64,000 nt of DNA from Sanderia malayensis (GCA_013076295.1 RQOL01000374.1:248001-312000); one strand, 5' to 3'; positions 46,691 to 59,704 are shown, counted from the first letter of the stretch. A program made the numbers and translations. The notes: generated by a model not told the origin, from the letters alone.

Positions 46691-47506
46691 CCAATTTTGA
46701 CCAAGTTACGAGAATTTTTGTGTCTGTAAAGTAACCTAAGGAATTTATTTTCCACTGCTTTTGTCTTTGGCTGCAGTAAACCTTCTCTTAAAATTACAAC
46801 ACTATTAATGTGGCCGGCTAAAGACGCAGTTGAAAATCACCTTAGGCACTTCAAAAGCATGTAATGGCGGAACAACATAAGTTATGAAGTTGAAATTTTA
46901 CGAATATAAACAACAAAAATAGGAGAATCAAAAAAGAAAATTATTTTCTGGAAATTTGGTAATTTGGACAGGGGATCACCACAAAATGAAAATGTTCCTA
47001 ATCTGGTCTGCAGGTTTTATCTCAAGACAGAAATTAGTTATAATTTCCAATTGGTATGGCAAGTGTTACCAAGTCAACTCTTTATGAAATGACTGTATTG
47101 AATTTCAAAAATCATAAAAACGGGGGTTTATGTCTCCAAAAAACTGTTTTTTTAGACTAGCTCATTTCAGCAACAGAATACAGAAAATTCAAAACAGTCA
47201 TATCATAGAGCTTTTAAAAACACATCTTAGGTGAAAATTTGACCATGCTACCTCAGTCCTGTAAAAAGTTACAATCCGCAGACTAAAAGCAATAGCGAAA
47301 AACATTGTTTCGAGTAAACGAGCTTCAAAGTTTATACAACATCTACAGGACATTAACAAAACTCTGATATATATAATAGCTATATATTGACCTATAACAA
47401 CTATACCATGTAGGGACAAGTCAATACTTGTAAAAAAACATTTAAGAAATTTAATAAAAGGAATTTATAGCTTCTTTTAAATATTTGCTAAGACGGGGGG
47501 TCAAAA
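46691..47506. other. No gene recognised
   Basis: Between the broken end of the polymerase fragment and the C-terminus of the Mutator-like gene. It may be the 3' flank of the Mutator-like element. No terminal repeat or credible frame was found. Confidence 0.4.
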
Positions 47507-49646
47507 TTACTTAGTTGCTGATTTCACTAACAAAATATCGTTCTCATCTACAAAATTAATTCTGGGCTCAACAGTGTTATTTGTTTGATCAATAACTGCA
47601 AATCCTACATTTAAGTCCAATTCACGTGTTTTCTGAAGCCCAAATGCACCAGAAATGTAACTTTTTGCTGTTTCTCCTGCACCTTTTCTCTTTGCTCTTA
47701 GTTTCCTGCGTTGTAATCGTGCCTTTGTTGCAACTTTTTTAGCAGCATTCTGGAACCTTTTAGAATCTACGATATGTCTCTTAATATAGAGAACGAATGG
47801 GATGTTGATTTAATGTTTGATTGATTCAGGATTTCCTCTAATGAGGCTGCTCCAGTGTTGAATTCGCAGACAGTTTCTGCAACAGCTAGCAACAATTTTT
47901 GCCTCCCACAAAATTTTCTCTTTGGTCATTTGCCGCAGAGAACACCATTAATTGCTTCATTTTGATTTTGTGTAAGGCCAAGCATACACCTATCTAGCAA
48001 CTCATCAGCAGATAACCTGTGGAAAATTGGTTTCAACTCATCATAAAATGGTGACGGCAATCTTTTATCATCATCATAAGAGTCTCTGTGACTCCAGTAC
48101 TTGCACCAGCTTGATGGGTCCTTTGGACAATTCTGATGCTGCTGGTGAAGAGGAATTCGATCATCTTTCACCATGTGCTTCAGAATTGCAAAAATATCTC
48201 TTTTCATATTTTCTTTGGAGCCAGAATTGTTTCTTATGGCTTGCCCAAAGAAATTTTGCATTTTGTCGATATTTTTGTCAGTCAAGCGACCTTTCCCACC
48301 AACTGTTTTTCCGTCTTTTAACTTCTTCCCTTTCATGGAATTCTTGTATTTTCGTAGTGCTGTGCCGAGTCTTTTCTGCACATGTCCTACACATTCTTCC
48401 TTAGTTACAACATAGCGATCACCATACTTTTTATAACATTGTTCTTTGACATTAGCGAAACAGTCTGTATCGCCATCCCCGACAAATGTGCCATATTTCA
48501 GAGACCTTGTCTCCATAGAGCGTAAAAACATATCTATTGCGCTTGCCATTTCCATACTATCCGAAGAGCCCTGATGATTCATAGAGCACTTGCTGTTATG
48601 TTCTTTAACCCAATCTTGATATGATTCACTGTTTTTGTTATCTTTTTCATGATAAATACATTCTTGACAATATTTAGTTTTGACCACGTAGTCAAGAACC
48701 TCTCCTGTTCTTACGGATATGACAAACACCACACCGTTTTTAGACGAATGTCCTCTGCGTTGCCATGTACCGTCAACAGTGACAGCTACATTGGCAATAA
48801 GGAGGCCACCAGAAGTCTCTTCAATATTTTCAGGGTCTTCTGTGTTTGTTATTTGTAGGAGCTTTGCAGCTGCATCCTTCATTTTCCTCTCAGCCAATTT
48901 TTGAGCATTATTAGAAAGATCTCTAACAATCTTATCATAGGGTTTATGGTGGATAGGCTTTGATAGGTCCAATAAAGCACAGATTCTTGTTAAACCACCA
49001 TGTCCAAGCCCTTGTGATGTGATGCACAATACACAGATCTTATGTTGACATCAAACGGTTCATGCGGTCCAACCTTTGAGCTTGTAGAGAAACTGGACTT
49101 GCTTGAGCAAATATTGCACTGGAGAAAAAGCTTTTGTGCTAACCGTTTTCTTTCTGCTTCAACTTCCAGCAAAGAAAGGACACTCTTGGGACTTTTGCAC
49201 TTGTTACAAATGGCAGCACTTTGGATGCAGTCATTCAGGTTTTTTAACGACACAACAGAATTACCTTTTGCCACCTCAGATGCTTCTGCTCTGTGCTTTG
49301 ATAGTCCAATTTCTGCTGCCTTGTTCCTTGTCAAGGTTCTATTTTTTATTGGACTCATATTTTTAAAATAGGAATTCAACAGCGTCCTCTTAGAAACGTT
49401 ATCCACCTGCTTGAATATTCTTTTATGTTGCTCTGGGGTAGAGGTTTGTCTTCTAATGTTCTCGGTTTCACTCTCTTCTTGATGGGAAGGTCCGGGCCTA
49501 GCCCCATCATTATTGTTGTTACCACCACTCGAAGCAGCTCCTTCATGAACAACAACAGTATCAGTCTGGGCTCCATTTCTCGAAGTACTAGCATAGCAAA
49601 CCTTTCTCTTTTTTGCTTTTCTTCTGGCAAAAACACGAGTCTTCAT
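47507..49646 (-). pseudogene. Mutator-like (MULE) transposase, broken
   Basis: A start at 49646 (MKTRVFARRKAKKRK) leads into a Ser/Asn-rich N-terminus, then a zinc-type pair (CNKCKS ... CNICSSKS). A frameshift near 49000-49029 joins the main part: VTVDGTWQRRGHSSKNGV (first catalytic Asp), CSMNHQGSSDSMEM, GTFVGDGDTD (second Asp), KEECVGHVQKRLG, KGRLTDKNIDKMQNFFG and NQNEAINGVLCG (Glu region). This is the Mutator-type domain widespread in invertebrates. TGA at 47926-47928 and TAG at 47767-47769 plus a frameshift break the tail, which ends at 47507-47509. Terminal inverted repeats were not located. Confidence 0.85.
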
Positions 49647-49649
49647 TTG

Positions 49650-50302
49650 TCAATAATATTCTCAAAATCAATCACAAGTCTCAAATGAATTTTCATGAAA
49701 TGATGTTCCCAGAGATAAAAGGTGCAAAATCGACGTTTTAGCTACTTTAAGGCCTCTTTAGAGATAGCCTCGCATTCACAAGGAGACTGGAAATCATTAT
49801 TTTATTTTCGGGAAAAAAATGAAAGCTTTTTTTGGGAGAAATTCACGATTTCTCTCCCTAGCAACAGAAGAGCATGGTTGTCAAAGAAAAATTTTGTACC
49901 CCTTCACGGAAAACAAGGGTTTTACCCCTGAAAAAGATAAGATATTGCTAAAATATTTATTGCGGTGACTTTTGAATAACTGACAAACGAGTTAATGAAA
50001 TAAAAAAAATTTTGGGGAAAAAATTTTTCTGCACTAAAATGACTGTAGCCTGAAATGTGAATATTTTTCTCTGATTCGCTGTTTTCTTAGCTACAGTTTG
50101 ATATAATTTTTATTACAGATTGAGTTTAAATTTTCCAGCATTGATTAAATTTTTGAAGGCAACTAATTTTTTTCAAACTTCACACTGAAGCTATCAACTT
50201 TCGGAAGCGGCTTTCAGGGGGGCAGCGTGGGCGCAGAGCGGTCGCTTGGCAGGGGGGGAGATTCGACCTCCCACTTTTACTTTCTTTAGAAATGTTGTGT
50301 CA
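49650..50302. other. No gene recognised; possible 5' flank of the Mutator-like element
   Basis: AT-rich. A short GC-rich patch at about 50225-50272 (gggcgcagagcgg ... gattcgacctccc) recalls tRNA A and B boxes but the spacing is too short for a tRNA. Confidence 0.35.
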
Positions 50303-50808
50303 TAGTATGTATTGCAGGGTATGTAATGTAGGGTATTTATTGTAGGGTATTTATTGTAGGGTATGTATTGTAGGATATGTATTTTAGGGTTTGTATTGTA
50401 GGGTATTTATTGTGGGGTATTTATTGTAGGGTATGTACTGTAGGATATGTATTGTAGGCTATATATTGTAGGGCATGTATTGTAAGGTGTGTATTATAGG
50501 GTATGTATTGTAAGGTATGTATTGTAGGGTATGTATTGTAGGGTATGTATTGTAGGGTATGTATTGTAAGGTATTTATTGTAGGGTATGTATTGTAGGGT
50601 ATGTATTGTAGGGTATGTTATGTAGGGTATGTGTTGTAGGGTATGTATTGTAGGGTATGTATTGTAGGGTATGTATTGTAAGGTATGTATTGTAGGGTAT
50701 GTATTGTAGGGTATGTATTGTAGGGTTTGTATTGTAGGGTATGCATTGTAGGGTATGCATTGTAGGGTATGTATTGTAGGGTATGTATTGTAGGGTATGT
50801 ATGTATGT
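50303..50808. repeat. Minisatellite, 14-bp unit tagggtatgtattg
   Basis: About 36 copies. The unit of 14 bp leaves two minus-strand frames open for over 60 codons, because three units make 42 bp. These are not genes. Confidence 0.95.
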
Positions 50809-50811
50809 ATC

Positions 50812-50914
50812 GGCATGAGCGGGAGCGAATGCAGCGCGCGAAGGGCGCCAACCAGATTAAGCTTTGTCTACTTGAGGGGCTCCGGGGAGGGAGCGAAGCG
50901 ACCGAACCCGGCCC
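50812..50914 (+). repeat. Helitron 3'-end module, copy 1
   Basis: Contains gcatgagcgggagcgaatgc, gcgcgcgaagggcgcc and gggagcgaagcgaccg. The same module occurs at 51032-51139 and in the Helitron copy at 33045-33148. It has no CTAG end. Confidence 0.75.
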
Positions 50915-51033
50915 ATGTATGTATGTATGTATGTATGTATGTATGTATGTATGTATGTATGTATGTATGTATGTATGTATGTATATATGTATTTATGAAT
51001 GTATGTATGTATGTATGTATGTATGTATGTATG
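50914..51033. repeat. (GTAT)n microsatellite between the Helitron modules
   Basis: A long tract of tatg/gtat tetranucleotides with a few interruptions near 50982-51000. Confidence 0.95.
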
Positions 51034-51139
51034 GGCATGAGCGGGAGCGAATGCAGCGCGCGAAGCGCGCCAACCACATTAAACTTTTGTTGCTTGTGGG
51101 GCTCCGGGGAGGGAGCGTAGCGACCGGGTCCCCAGCTAG
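51032..51139 (+). mobile_element. Helitron 3' terminus, copy 2, ending CTAG
   Basis: Holds the palindrome cgcgcgaagcgcgc, the block gaggggctccgggg-like ggggctccggggagg, and ends gtccccagCTAG at 51136-51139, directly followed by the TC of the next Helitron. The 5' part of this element was not identified. Confidence 0.65.
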
Positions 51140-52066
51140 TCAACCTAATACTAAAATCTGAGCGGTAAAGGTGTTGCGCTCAAAGGCGAAAGTGGTCAAA
51201 AGTTGTCTCCCCTCTACCGTTTTTCTGCTTTGCTTAATCTTTTTCGAAACCATCTAGATGTTTTCGCCTTCCACTGGACAAGCCTAGAAATTATTTTATT
51301 TTTTTAAATTCCTTTTGGTTTTCGAGATATTTCCCAATTTCTCCCTCGAAAATTTTTCGCCCTTTGTTTTCCCGTAATGAGGCCTTTCTCTTTCGTGTGA
51401 GAGGATGGAGTGTGTGCTGTTCTTTCGCCTTTTGTTTTGCGTGCGGGGGGACGTGTCCAAAGCTTTGACGCGTACTGAAGTTTTTGAATCGAACAAAACG
51501 TGTTGTGCTCAGCGACCCCCTGACCATTACGGCGTCTGGATGATGTTATGTTTCTGTAAAGATCGATCATGCGTTGTTTTGCGTTGCTAAGCCTTCTCGA
51601 AACAATGAAACCCTGTTACGCTTCGCACTTGTGCGTTTGCGTCCTTTGTCACTATGGTTTTTAATTGAGCAGGGAGTTAAATCTTTCCTTCTGTAATGTT
51701 CTGCTTTGTTCGCTTTGCCATATTGTGTAATTTCGATTTCCGAATCGACTATGCAATTTTTCGTGAAACAAGAAACAAGGTTTTTATTGATGAGAGACTG
51801 GAACTCTGTATTGTTATTACTACAGGTACGTGCGTTCCAACGATTTCTCTTTCTTCCCAGCCATTTGTGGTACATTTCAAAGAGTTTCTCTTATTTATAT
51901 TTTATTTTATCACTGTCGTTTCTCATATTTCGTGATATTTTGCATCATTGTTAATTTTTTGCATATACATTTCTTGCTGCCGGATTTATTTTTGTACTTC
52001 TATTTTGATTATATTTATTTACTGTATTGATGAATAGATATCTTTTTCCTTTCTATCTCCGTAGCA
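51140..52066 (+). promoter_or_regulatory. Helitron 5' leader with a probable intron
   Basis: Non-coding. A strong donor (ctacag|gtacgtgc) near 51827 and acceptor (tctccgtag|caATG) at 52064 frame an intron just before the first ATG. About 540 bp are conserved with 63101-63620. Confidence 0.5.
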
Positions 52067-55000
52067 ATGCCACGAGCGAATGTCAATTGACGGCGCCAAC
52101 AACAGAAGGCCTATGCAAGGGTTCGCCGACAGCGACAGGCTGAGGCCGTACAAGCACGTGAAACAGAACAACCAGATACTGTTCCCGTCGACGAATTGCT
52201 ACAATTGCAACTCCAGCATGGCCACGCTCAGCAACCGGCAGTTCACATGCAGCAACCCCAACAAAGAGTGGCTCGAGTGAATGCCGTTCAGTCACTGCCC
52301 ACACCCAACACAACAGGAGGGGGAGGAACCCAAACTGATCCAAGATGGATGCCACAGCAGCACTTCCAGTTTTTCCTGCAGCTGTTGCAACAGGCCCACC
52401 CGATGCACCCCTACCAATTCATGCAACAACAGATGCATCCATTGCAATTCGTACAGCAATTGCCGCAGCACGTGCAATTACAGCAACGAATTCAAAACAT
52501 GCAGCCTGTGCAATACATTTCCCAAGTGCAGCAACAGCCACAACACATGCTTCCCCTGCAACCGAGGCCACAGTTGCCACACCTGCAGCAGAGGCCAGTT
52601 CAACCAGCAGCAGAGGAACAGCCACCAGCACCGGTTGTACCACTACTGCCACCCCGAACAAGAACAGCCTGTCAATCGTCCAGCAGAGAACACTGATCTG
52701 CACCACATGGCACCGATGAACAACACCTGTCAACATTGTGGTGCGAAGTATTTCAAGGAAGAATTGAATACCAGAAACAAGTACACGAAGTGCTGTCGCG
52801 ATGGAGCTGTCACACTACCCCAAATACAGCCTCCACGTGCAACAATAATGTCTCTCTTCCTTGGCGATACACAAGAAACGCAAAGAGAATCGAAAGATTT
52901 CCTTTCCAAATTCCGCCAATACAATGCTACCATGGCAATGGCATCCTGGACAGCAAATATACCGCAACTTCCAGGCAGGGGGCCATCCGTGATAACAATA
53001 CATGGCAGTGCATATCACAAGACAGGTATTTTCAAAGTTCTGTTCCTACTTCTTTTCCTTATTGTTCTGTTACACATTAGTACATTTGTTGAAAAGTTCA
53101 CAAATTTTCATTATTGCCTCAACAGTATACATTAACCGCCTGCCTTTTCCGTTTAGCCGGCCTTCGCCCATTGCAAGGACAGCAGCGAAAATATGCTGAG
53201 CTGTACATCATGGATACGGCTGAAGCACTTGAGCACAGGGCAAACAACCCCAGCAACAGGGATCTGAACAAGGACACGATTAAGAAGCTCCAAGAGGAAC
53301 TTCTTGCAGTCAACCCGTATGCTCAAGAATACAAACATATTGGCGAGATACTGCAACAGCAACAGGAAGAGGCGACTGCAGCAAACGAGCCTGTTCCCAC
53401 GTTCGATATGGTCATCACGTCAAGAGCCAACCAGGATCGAAGATACGACAGTCCAGCAGCGTCAGAAATAGCAGCAATCTACAGCACTAAGGAGGGTGGT
53501 GCACCAGATCCAAACGAAAGAGCCATGCACATCCAGAGACGTGACGGCTACTTGATTGACATCAAAGCAACCAATCCTACAGCCGATCCACTCACGTATC
53601 CGCTGCTGTTTCCGTTCGGTGAACACGGTACAACAATCGCAAGACTGCCAGCAGTCCACACGCAAATCCCCGCTGACCAGCCTGAACGACGCCAAACCAG
53701 AGTAACACCCAGCCAATTCTACACGTACAGAATCCAAGTGCGAGAACATTTCTCAGCGCTTCACCTGTCAAGACTGCTGTTTCAACAGTACTTGGTTGAC
53801 GCATTCACCAAGATAGAAGGCAACGACCTCGCTTACGTCAGATCCCATCAGAAAGATCTCAGAGCTGAGTCGTACAAAGGACTAATGGATCACCTGTACA
53901 GAAGAGCTGAACACCAAAATCTGCTCGCTCAAGCCCACAATCCAGGCACAGCGCAGCACATTGACGTTGGACGAGTCGTCATCTTACCGTCCACATTTAC
54001 CGGCAGTCAACGAAGCATGCAGCAGAATTACCAAGATGCCATGACCATTGTCAGAAAACACGGCAAGCCAGACATATTCCTGACATTCACAGCGAATCCG
54101 AACTGGCAAGACGTCTTGGACAATTTGCTACCTAACCAGAAGCCACAAGACCGACCAGACATTGTCACACGCGTCTTTCACTTGAAATTCAAAGAGCTGC
54201 TGTGTGACATACTGGATCTCAACTTCTTTGGCAAAGTGGTTGCCTACGTCTACACGATAGAATTTCAAAAACGTGGACTGCCGCACACTCACATGATCAT
54301 ATCTCTTGCCAACGAAGACAAACCACGCACACCGGATGATGTTGACCGCATCATATCGGCAGAGATTCCAGACGAGAACACCCACGTCCATGAACACCGA
54401 ATGGTCAAGAAACACATGATGCACGGCCCGTGTGGAATTCTCAAACCCTCATGCGTTTGCATGCAAGGTGGGAAATGCAAAAAGAAGTTCCCAAAAGACC
54501 TCACACAACAAACAGAATTCAATGTCAATGGATACCCATTGTACAGAAGACAAGGTATGTCAAAATTAATTGCATTCCGTACTTATGATTTACACTTTCC
54601 GTGAAATGTACACACATGTAACCATGGCACTTTCTTGCAGGCCAAATAACTGCTCAACTCAGGCAACACAGACTCAACGACTCTTGGGTTGTGCCACACA
54701 ACGTCAAACTGCTTCTCAAGTTCGACTGCCACATGAACATGGAAGTTTGCACAACCATCAAAAGTGTCAAGTACATCTTCAAGTACATCCACAAAGGCAA
54801 TGACATGGCACACGTCGAAATCAGAGAAGGTCACGAAGAAGCAAATGCACGACAAGATATCGTCCACGATGAGATACGTCAGTACCTGAATTCCAGATAT
54901 GTTGGTCCGCATCAGGCAGTGTACAAACTCATGCAATACGAGATGCACGATAAGAGTCACACAATCATCCGACTTGCAATTCACCTGCCTGACCAACAGC

Positions 55001-57203
55001 CCGTATGCTTCACAAACCCAGAGCAAGCTGCACAGAGAAACAACGACAGCATGCTCATGGCCTACTTCAGCCTCAACCAGAGGGAACAGAATGCTCACCA
55101 GTATTTATACCAAGACATACCAGAGCACTACACTTTCAACAAATCTACCAAGCAGTGGCAGCAACGCAAGCGTTGAGCGACCAAGTGCGTCATAGGCAGA
55201 ATATACAATGTTCTACCTTCAGATGCTGAACGCTTCGCCCTCAGACTGATATTGCTGCACAGAAAAGGAGCAACCTCCTTCGAAGACATTTGAACAGTTG
55301 ACGGAGTCACTCACAACACGTTCAAGAATGCAGCAAGAGCAATGGCACTCTTGGAAGACGATGCAGAGCACAGACGTTGCTTGCGAGATGCAGTGGTCGT
55401 ACACATGCCGGCACAAATGAGACAATTGTTTGCAACACTCATTCCGTTTCAAACTCCGAGCGACATTGATGCTCTCTTCACAGAATTCCAAGAACACATG
55501 GCAGAAGATTACGTCAGACACGATCTGCTGCAGGATCCAAATGCAACATTCCAGCAGCAACACATCCACATGTGCCTGGCTGACATCCAGAGAAACCTGC
55601 AAATTCACGGAAAATCCCTCAAGGACTTCCCCGAGATGCCGCAGCTACCTGCTGACTATGCACAGCCACGACAGGCAGCTGACGAAATCAACATCGAACA
55701 AGAATGAGAGCAAGGACAACGAATGTTCGAGCAACTCAATCCAGAACAACTGCAGGTACACAACACCATTGTGCAAGCCATCGAGACGCAGTCACCAGAC
55801 AACTGTTTCTTTCTCGATGGTCCAGCAGGAACTGGCAAAACCTTCCTGTACAACACATTGGTACACAACCTGCAAGCTTCCGGACACAAAGTCAAATGTG
55901 TAGCATACTCTGGAATAGCAGCAACGCTACTCATCCACGGCAGAACTGCACACTCCACATTTCAAATACCGATTCCTCTGCTCGACGATTCCACTTGCAA
56001 CATCAAAGCACAAAGTCTCAGAGCACAACAACTGCGAGACACAATGCTATTCATTTGGGACGAAGCTTCCATGATTCCAGCAACAGCACTCAAAGCAGTT
56101 GACCGTTTGCTCAGAGATATCACCAAAGTCGACAGACCTTTCGGAGGCAAATACTTCATGCTTGGCGGTGATTTCAGACAAGTACTGCCTGTCGTCAAGA
56201 AAGCCGGCAGAGAACGAGTGGTGCAAGAATGCCTCAAGTCACGAAAAGTCGAGGATCTGTGGTCTCAGTTCCAGCAATTCAGACTCATTACAAACATGAG
56301 AGCTGTTCAAGATGAGACTTACCAAGCATTCTCAGACTGGCTTCTCCGAATAGGCAATGGAGTAGAACCTCACGATGATCAAGATCAGATCAGCCTTCCA
56401 CAGCAAATCTGCATCAAGTCACTTGAAGATCTCATGAACTCCATTTATCCTCAAGCCGAATCAGCAGATGCACATCTCTTACTGCATCCAAACACCATGT
56501 CCGAGCGTTGTTGTTTGACACCAAAGAACGAGTTCTCACATCACATCAACGAACTCATTCTGCAAAGACTTCCAACAGCTCGAAAGCAATATCTCAGCAT
56601 TGACAGAGTCGAGACAGATGATCCAGAAGAGGCTGCAGCATATCCCATGGAGTTTCTCAATGCACAAACCCCGGGCGGAATGCCTCTACATTCACTACAA
56701 TTGAAGGTATGCACACTATAATTGAACAGTTGATTTAAAATTGCCTTGCCTTATTCAATCTAGGCTCACTCATTCTCATTTTTGCTTAGGTTGGAGCTAC
56801 AATAATTTTGCTCAGAAACATCAACCCTGCAAAAGGACTATGCAATGGCACACAACTAATTGTGAGAGATCTCAAACGACAGGTCATAACAGCAGAGATC
56901 ATCACAACTCAAAACAAGGGCCAGTATGTTATGCTTCCACGCATTACTCTGACCTGCCAAGATTCATCACTGCCGATCTCCATTGCAAGAAAACAATTTC
57001 CAGTCCGACTTGCTTACTGCCTCACCATCAACAAGGCACAAGGACAATCATTGAAACACGTTGGCATTTACTTACCAGACCCTGTTTTCTCCCACGGACA
57101 ACTGTACGTTGCAATGTCTAGAGGCAAATCGTTCTCTGGACTCAAGGTGTTCACACCCAGCAACAACAAAACCACAAACATTGTCTACAAGGAAGTCCTG
57201 TGA
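52067..57203 (+). pseudogene. Helitron Rep/Helicase protein, several stops and one frameshift
   Basis: ATG at 52067 is followed by a TGA at 52088-52090. A Gln/Pro-rich N-terminus (to about 52640) shifts frame into a zinc-type region (NTCQHCGAKYF ... KCCRDGAVTLP). Three introns are evident: 53026-about 53155, 54555-54640 and 56707-56789. The Rep domain has FLTFTANPNWQDVL, the HUH-type GLPHTHMIISL and the paired-Tyr box VKYIFKYIHKG. TGA stops at 55174-55176, 55291-55293 and 55705-55707 precede the Pif1-like helicase: GPAGTGKT (Walker A), FIWDEASM (Walker B), GGDFRQVLP, and after the last intron LTINKAQGQSL and YVAMSRG. Rep nicks and joins the ends; the helicase unwinds. It is damaged but recent-looking. 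Confidence 0.9.
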
Positions 57204-58560
57204 ATTCTCCAGCAACATCACCTCCAATCAGAGACGGTAAGTCAATACACTAACACACCCCTTGATCTCATTTAGAGAGCACGGTTATTCAACGACCATG
57301 ACTGAGTGTGGCACAAGACCTATGAATGATACCAAACAGCATAGGCAATCTCCATGAATGATACCAAACAGCATGGGGATAAGACCTGTGAATGATACCA
57401 AACAGCACAGGCACAAGACCTGTGAATGATACCAAACAGCACAGGCACAAGACCTATGAATGGTACCAAACAGCATAGGCAATCTCCATGAATGATACCA
57501 AACAGCATGGGGATAAGACCTGTGAATGATACCAAACAGCACAGGCACAAGACCTGTGAATGATACCAAACAGCACAGGCACAAGACCTATGAATGATAC
57601 CAAACAGCACAGGCACAAGACCTATGAATGATACCAAACAGCATAGGCAATCTCCATGAATGATACCAAACAGCATGGGGATAAGACCTGTGAATGATAC
57701 CAAACAGCACAGGCACAAGACCTATGAATGATACCAAACAGCATAGGCAAAAACCACTCGCTGCACTCAGTCTAGCTCTCACTAACATTCCCCGCCACAC
57801 AATGTAATTCTTACTCCCCAAGCTAACCCAGCATCTACTTCTATACATTCATCCTTTACTAATATGTTGCTTTATCGAGCCCATAGATAACCCGGCAGCA
57901 ACAAATCTGCAGACATTGTCTACAAGGAAGTCCTGTGAGTTCTCCAACAACATCACCTCCAACCAGAGAGGGTAAGTCAATACACTAACACACCCCTTCA
58001 CCTATTTAGAGAGCACGGTTATTCAACGACCATGACTGAGTGTGGCACAAGACCTATGAATGATACCAAACAGCATAGGCAATCCTCATGAATGATACCA
58101 AACAGCATGGGGATAAGACCTGTGAATGATACCAAACAGCACAGGCACAAGACCTATGAATGATACCAAACAGCATAGGCAATCTCCATGAATGATACCT
58201 AACAGCATGGGGATAAGACCTGTGAATGATACCAAACAGCACAGGCACAAGACCTGTGAATGATACCAAACAGCACAGGCACAAGACCTATGAATGATAC
58301 CAAACAGCATAGGCAATCTCCACGAATGATGCCAAACAGCATGGGGATAAGACCTGTGAATGATACCAAACAGCACAGGCACAAGACCTATGAATGATAC
58401 CAAACAGCATAGGCAAAAACCACTCGCTGCAGTCAGTCTAGCTCTCACCAACACTCCCCACCACACAATGTCATTCTAACTCTCCAAGCTAACCCAGCAT
58501 CTACTTTTATACATTCATCCTTTACTAATATTGCTTTATCTAACCCATAGATGACATTAT
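57170..58560. repeat. Tandem duplication, period 735 bp, carrying 34-bp minisatellites
   Basis: The last bases of the helicase gene (ttgtctacaaggaagtcctg, 57181) recur at 57916 with the following sequence. Each half holds a minisatellite of 33-36-bp units with the core gaatgataccaaacagc (57300-57750 and 58043-58415). Long minus-strand frames here come from the repeat. Variants alternate in a higher-order pattern (ataggcaatctcc, atggggataagacc, acaggcacaagacc). Confidence 0.9.
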
Positions 58561-59227
58561 TTTACATAACATAATCTGCAATTTTCCATGAGTTATGCTT
58601 TGCCATGTACCTTGATGTTGCCTACGGGAACATGGATTTCCTTTCTCTCTGTGAAAGCTGTCTACACCCGCTCCCTTCATGAACAATCAAGTTACTGTGT
58701 AGAATCTACACAAAATATTCCTACCAATATATACAAGTTTTGTGTCATTTACTACCACTATGGCAGCTTTCACAAAAATGGAAAACTCAAACAATGGATG
58801 CTCCTTGACGTGGTGTTTGAGCTTTTTACTAATGCATCCGGCAACACCCCAAATTTTTTCCACAGCCTAAATCTATAATCGCACACAGAACAGCCCAGAT
58901 CGACAGGATTTTCATATATATCCATGCACATAGCGTTAAAATTTCTCAGGTACGTTAAATTTACTGAAATATTTCATCCGCTCTTATGTATGCATCTGGC
59001 GGTCAAAACTATATAATATATAATAAACATCCTTTCTTGCATGTAGAAATCTTCCACACACTTTTCCTTCTGGCTTCCATGACAACATTCATTTTTTTCT
59101 CAATTACCGTTCATCATGGAAATAAAAGATAATCTACAATTCAATTCAATTGTTGTCTTTTCAATTATATACCATTCATTTTCATTTTCTACAGTCCGAA
59201 CGAGGCTCGCCCTCCATCTCACCCTCT
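58561..59227 (+). other. Helitron interior, no gene recognised
   Basis: A 96-codon frame at 58588-58878 has no recognised domain, starts inside an AT-rich stretch and lacks supporting context, so I do not call it. Confidence 0.35.
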
Positions 59228-59235
59228 AATGGCCG

Positions 59236-59696
59236 CATAGAGATAGGATATAAGATAATCTAGAGTGCTAACGAGGCCCAACCTCCAAACGCCATCTCAC
59301 CCTCCAATGGCGGCCATTTTTTTACCACTTGATACATCGAAACCTCGTGTTTGAGCACAGGGATACAAAAGTTCACCCTCCAAGATATATCTGGGCCTAA
59401 CAATTCGTGCCATTGCAAATTACATTAAAGTTTGTAACTTGCAATGATATTGTAAAAACAACCACGAACTTTCATTATAATGAATATAACATAATATTTT
59501 AAAGATTTGAATGTTTCTTCGAGGTTTTTAATTGAAAGTATCAATGTAATTTGACTTCAAAATGTGAAGTTCTAGCTGTGGAGTTTTGTCCGCCATTTTG
59601 CTGGAGGGTGGCTGGCTAGAAATTTTTGCTTCACCAGCTATACAGAGGGAGTATCGGCCGTTAGCCTTCTAGATTATCTTATGTCCTTTCTCTATG
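59236..59696. mobile_element. MITE of 461 bp with about 42-bp inverted repeats and 8-bp target duplication
   Basis: Left end catagagataggatataag, right end the inverse of catagagaaaggacataag. AATGGCCG flanks both sides (59228-59235, 59697-59704). An 8-bp duplication fits hAT, P or KDZ/Zisupton superfamilies. Parts of the interior (aatggcggccattttttt, ttgatacatcgaaacc) resemble the right flank (59697-60000), so an older duplication is mixed in. Confidence 0.75.
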
Positions 59697-59704
59697 AATG
59701 GCCG

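Noticed and set aside
50225..50272. tRNA gene or SINE head
   Set aside because: Box-like words are present, but their spacing is too short and no cloverleaf could be drawn.
50303..50808. Telomere-like sequence (taggg repeats)
   Set aside because: The unit is 14 bp, not the TTAGGG hexamer, and it lies inside a transposon-rich stretch.
50421..50851. Tyr/Pro/Thr-rich repeat proteins on the minus strand
   Set aside because: They are translations of a 14-bp minisatellite and have no start context or domain.
52281..52720. Several overlapping Ser/Thr/Cys-rich frames
   Set aside because: They are shadows of the Gln/Pro-rich Helitron N-terminus in other frames. Only the part after about 52650 is used in that frame.
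57285..58466. Long minus-strand frames and a CRISPR-like look (34-bp direct repeats)
   Set aside because: The repeats abut with near-constant sequence and no unique spacers, in a eukaryotic Helitron. The frames are a by-product of the repeat period.
58588..58878. 96-codon frame in the Helitron
   Set aside because: No domain, splice context or conserved start. Insufficient support.
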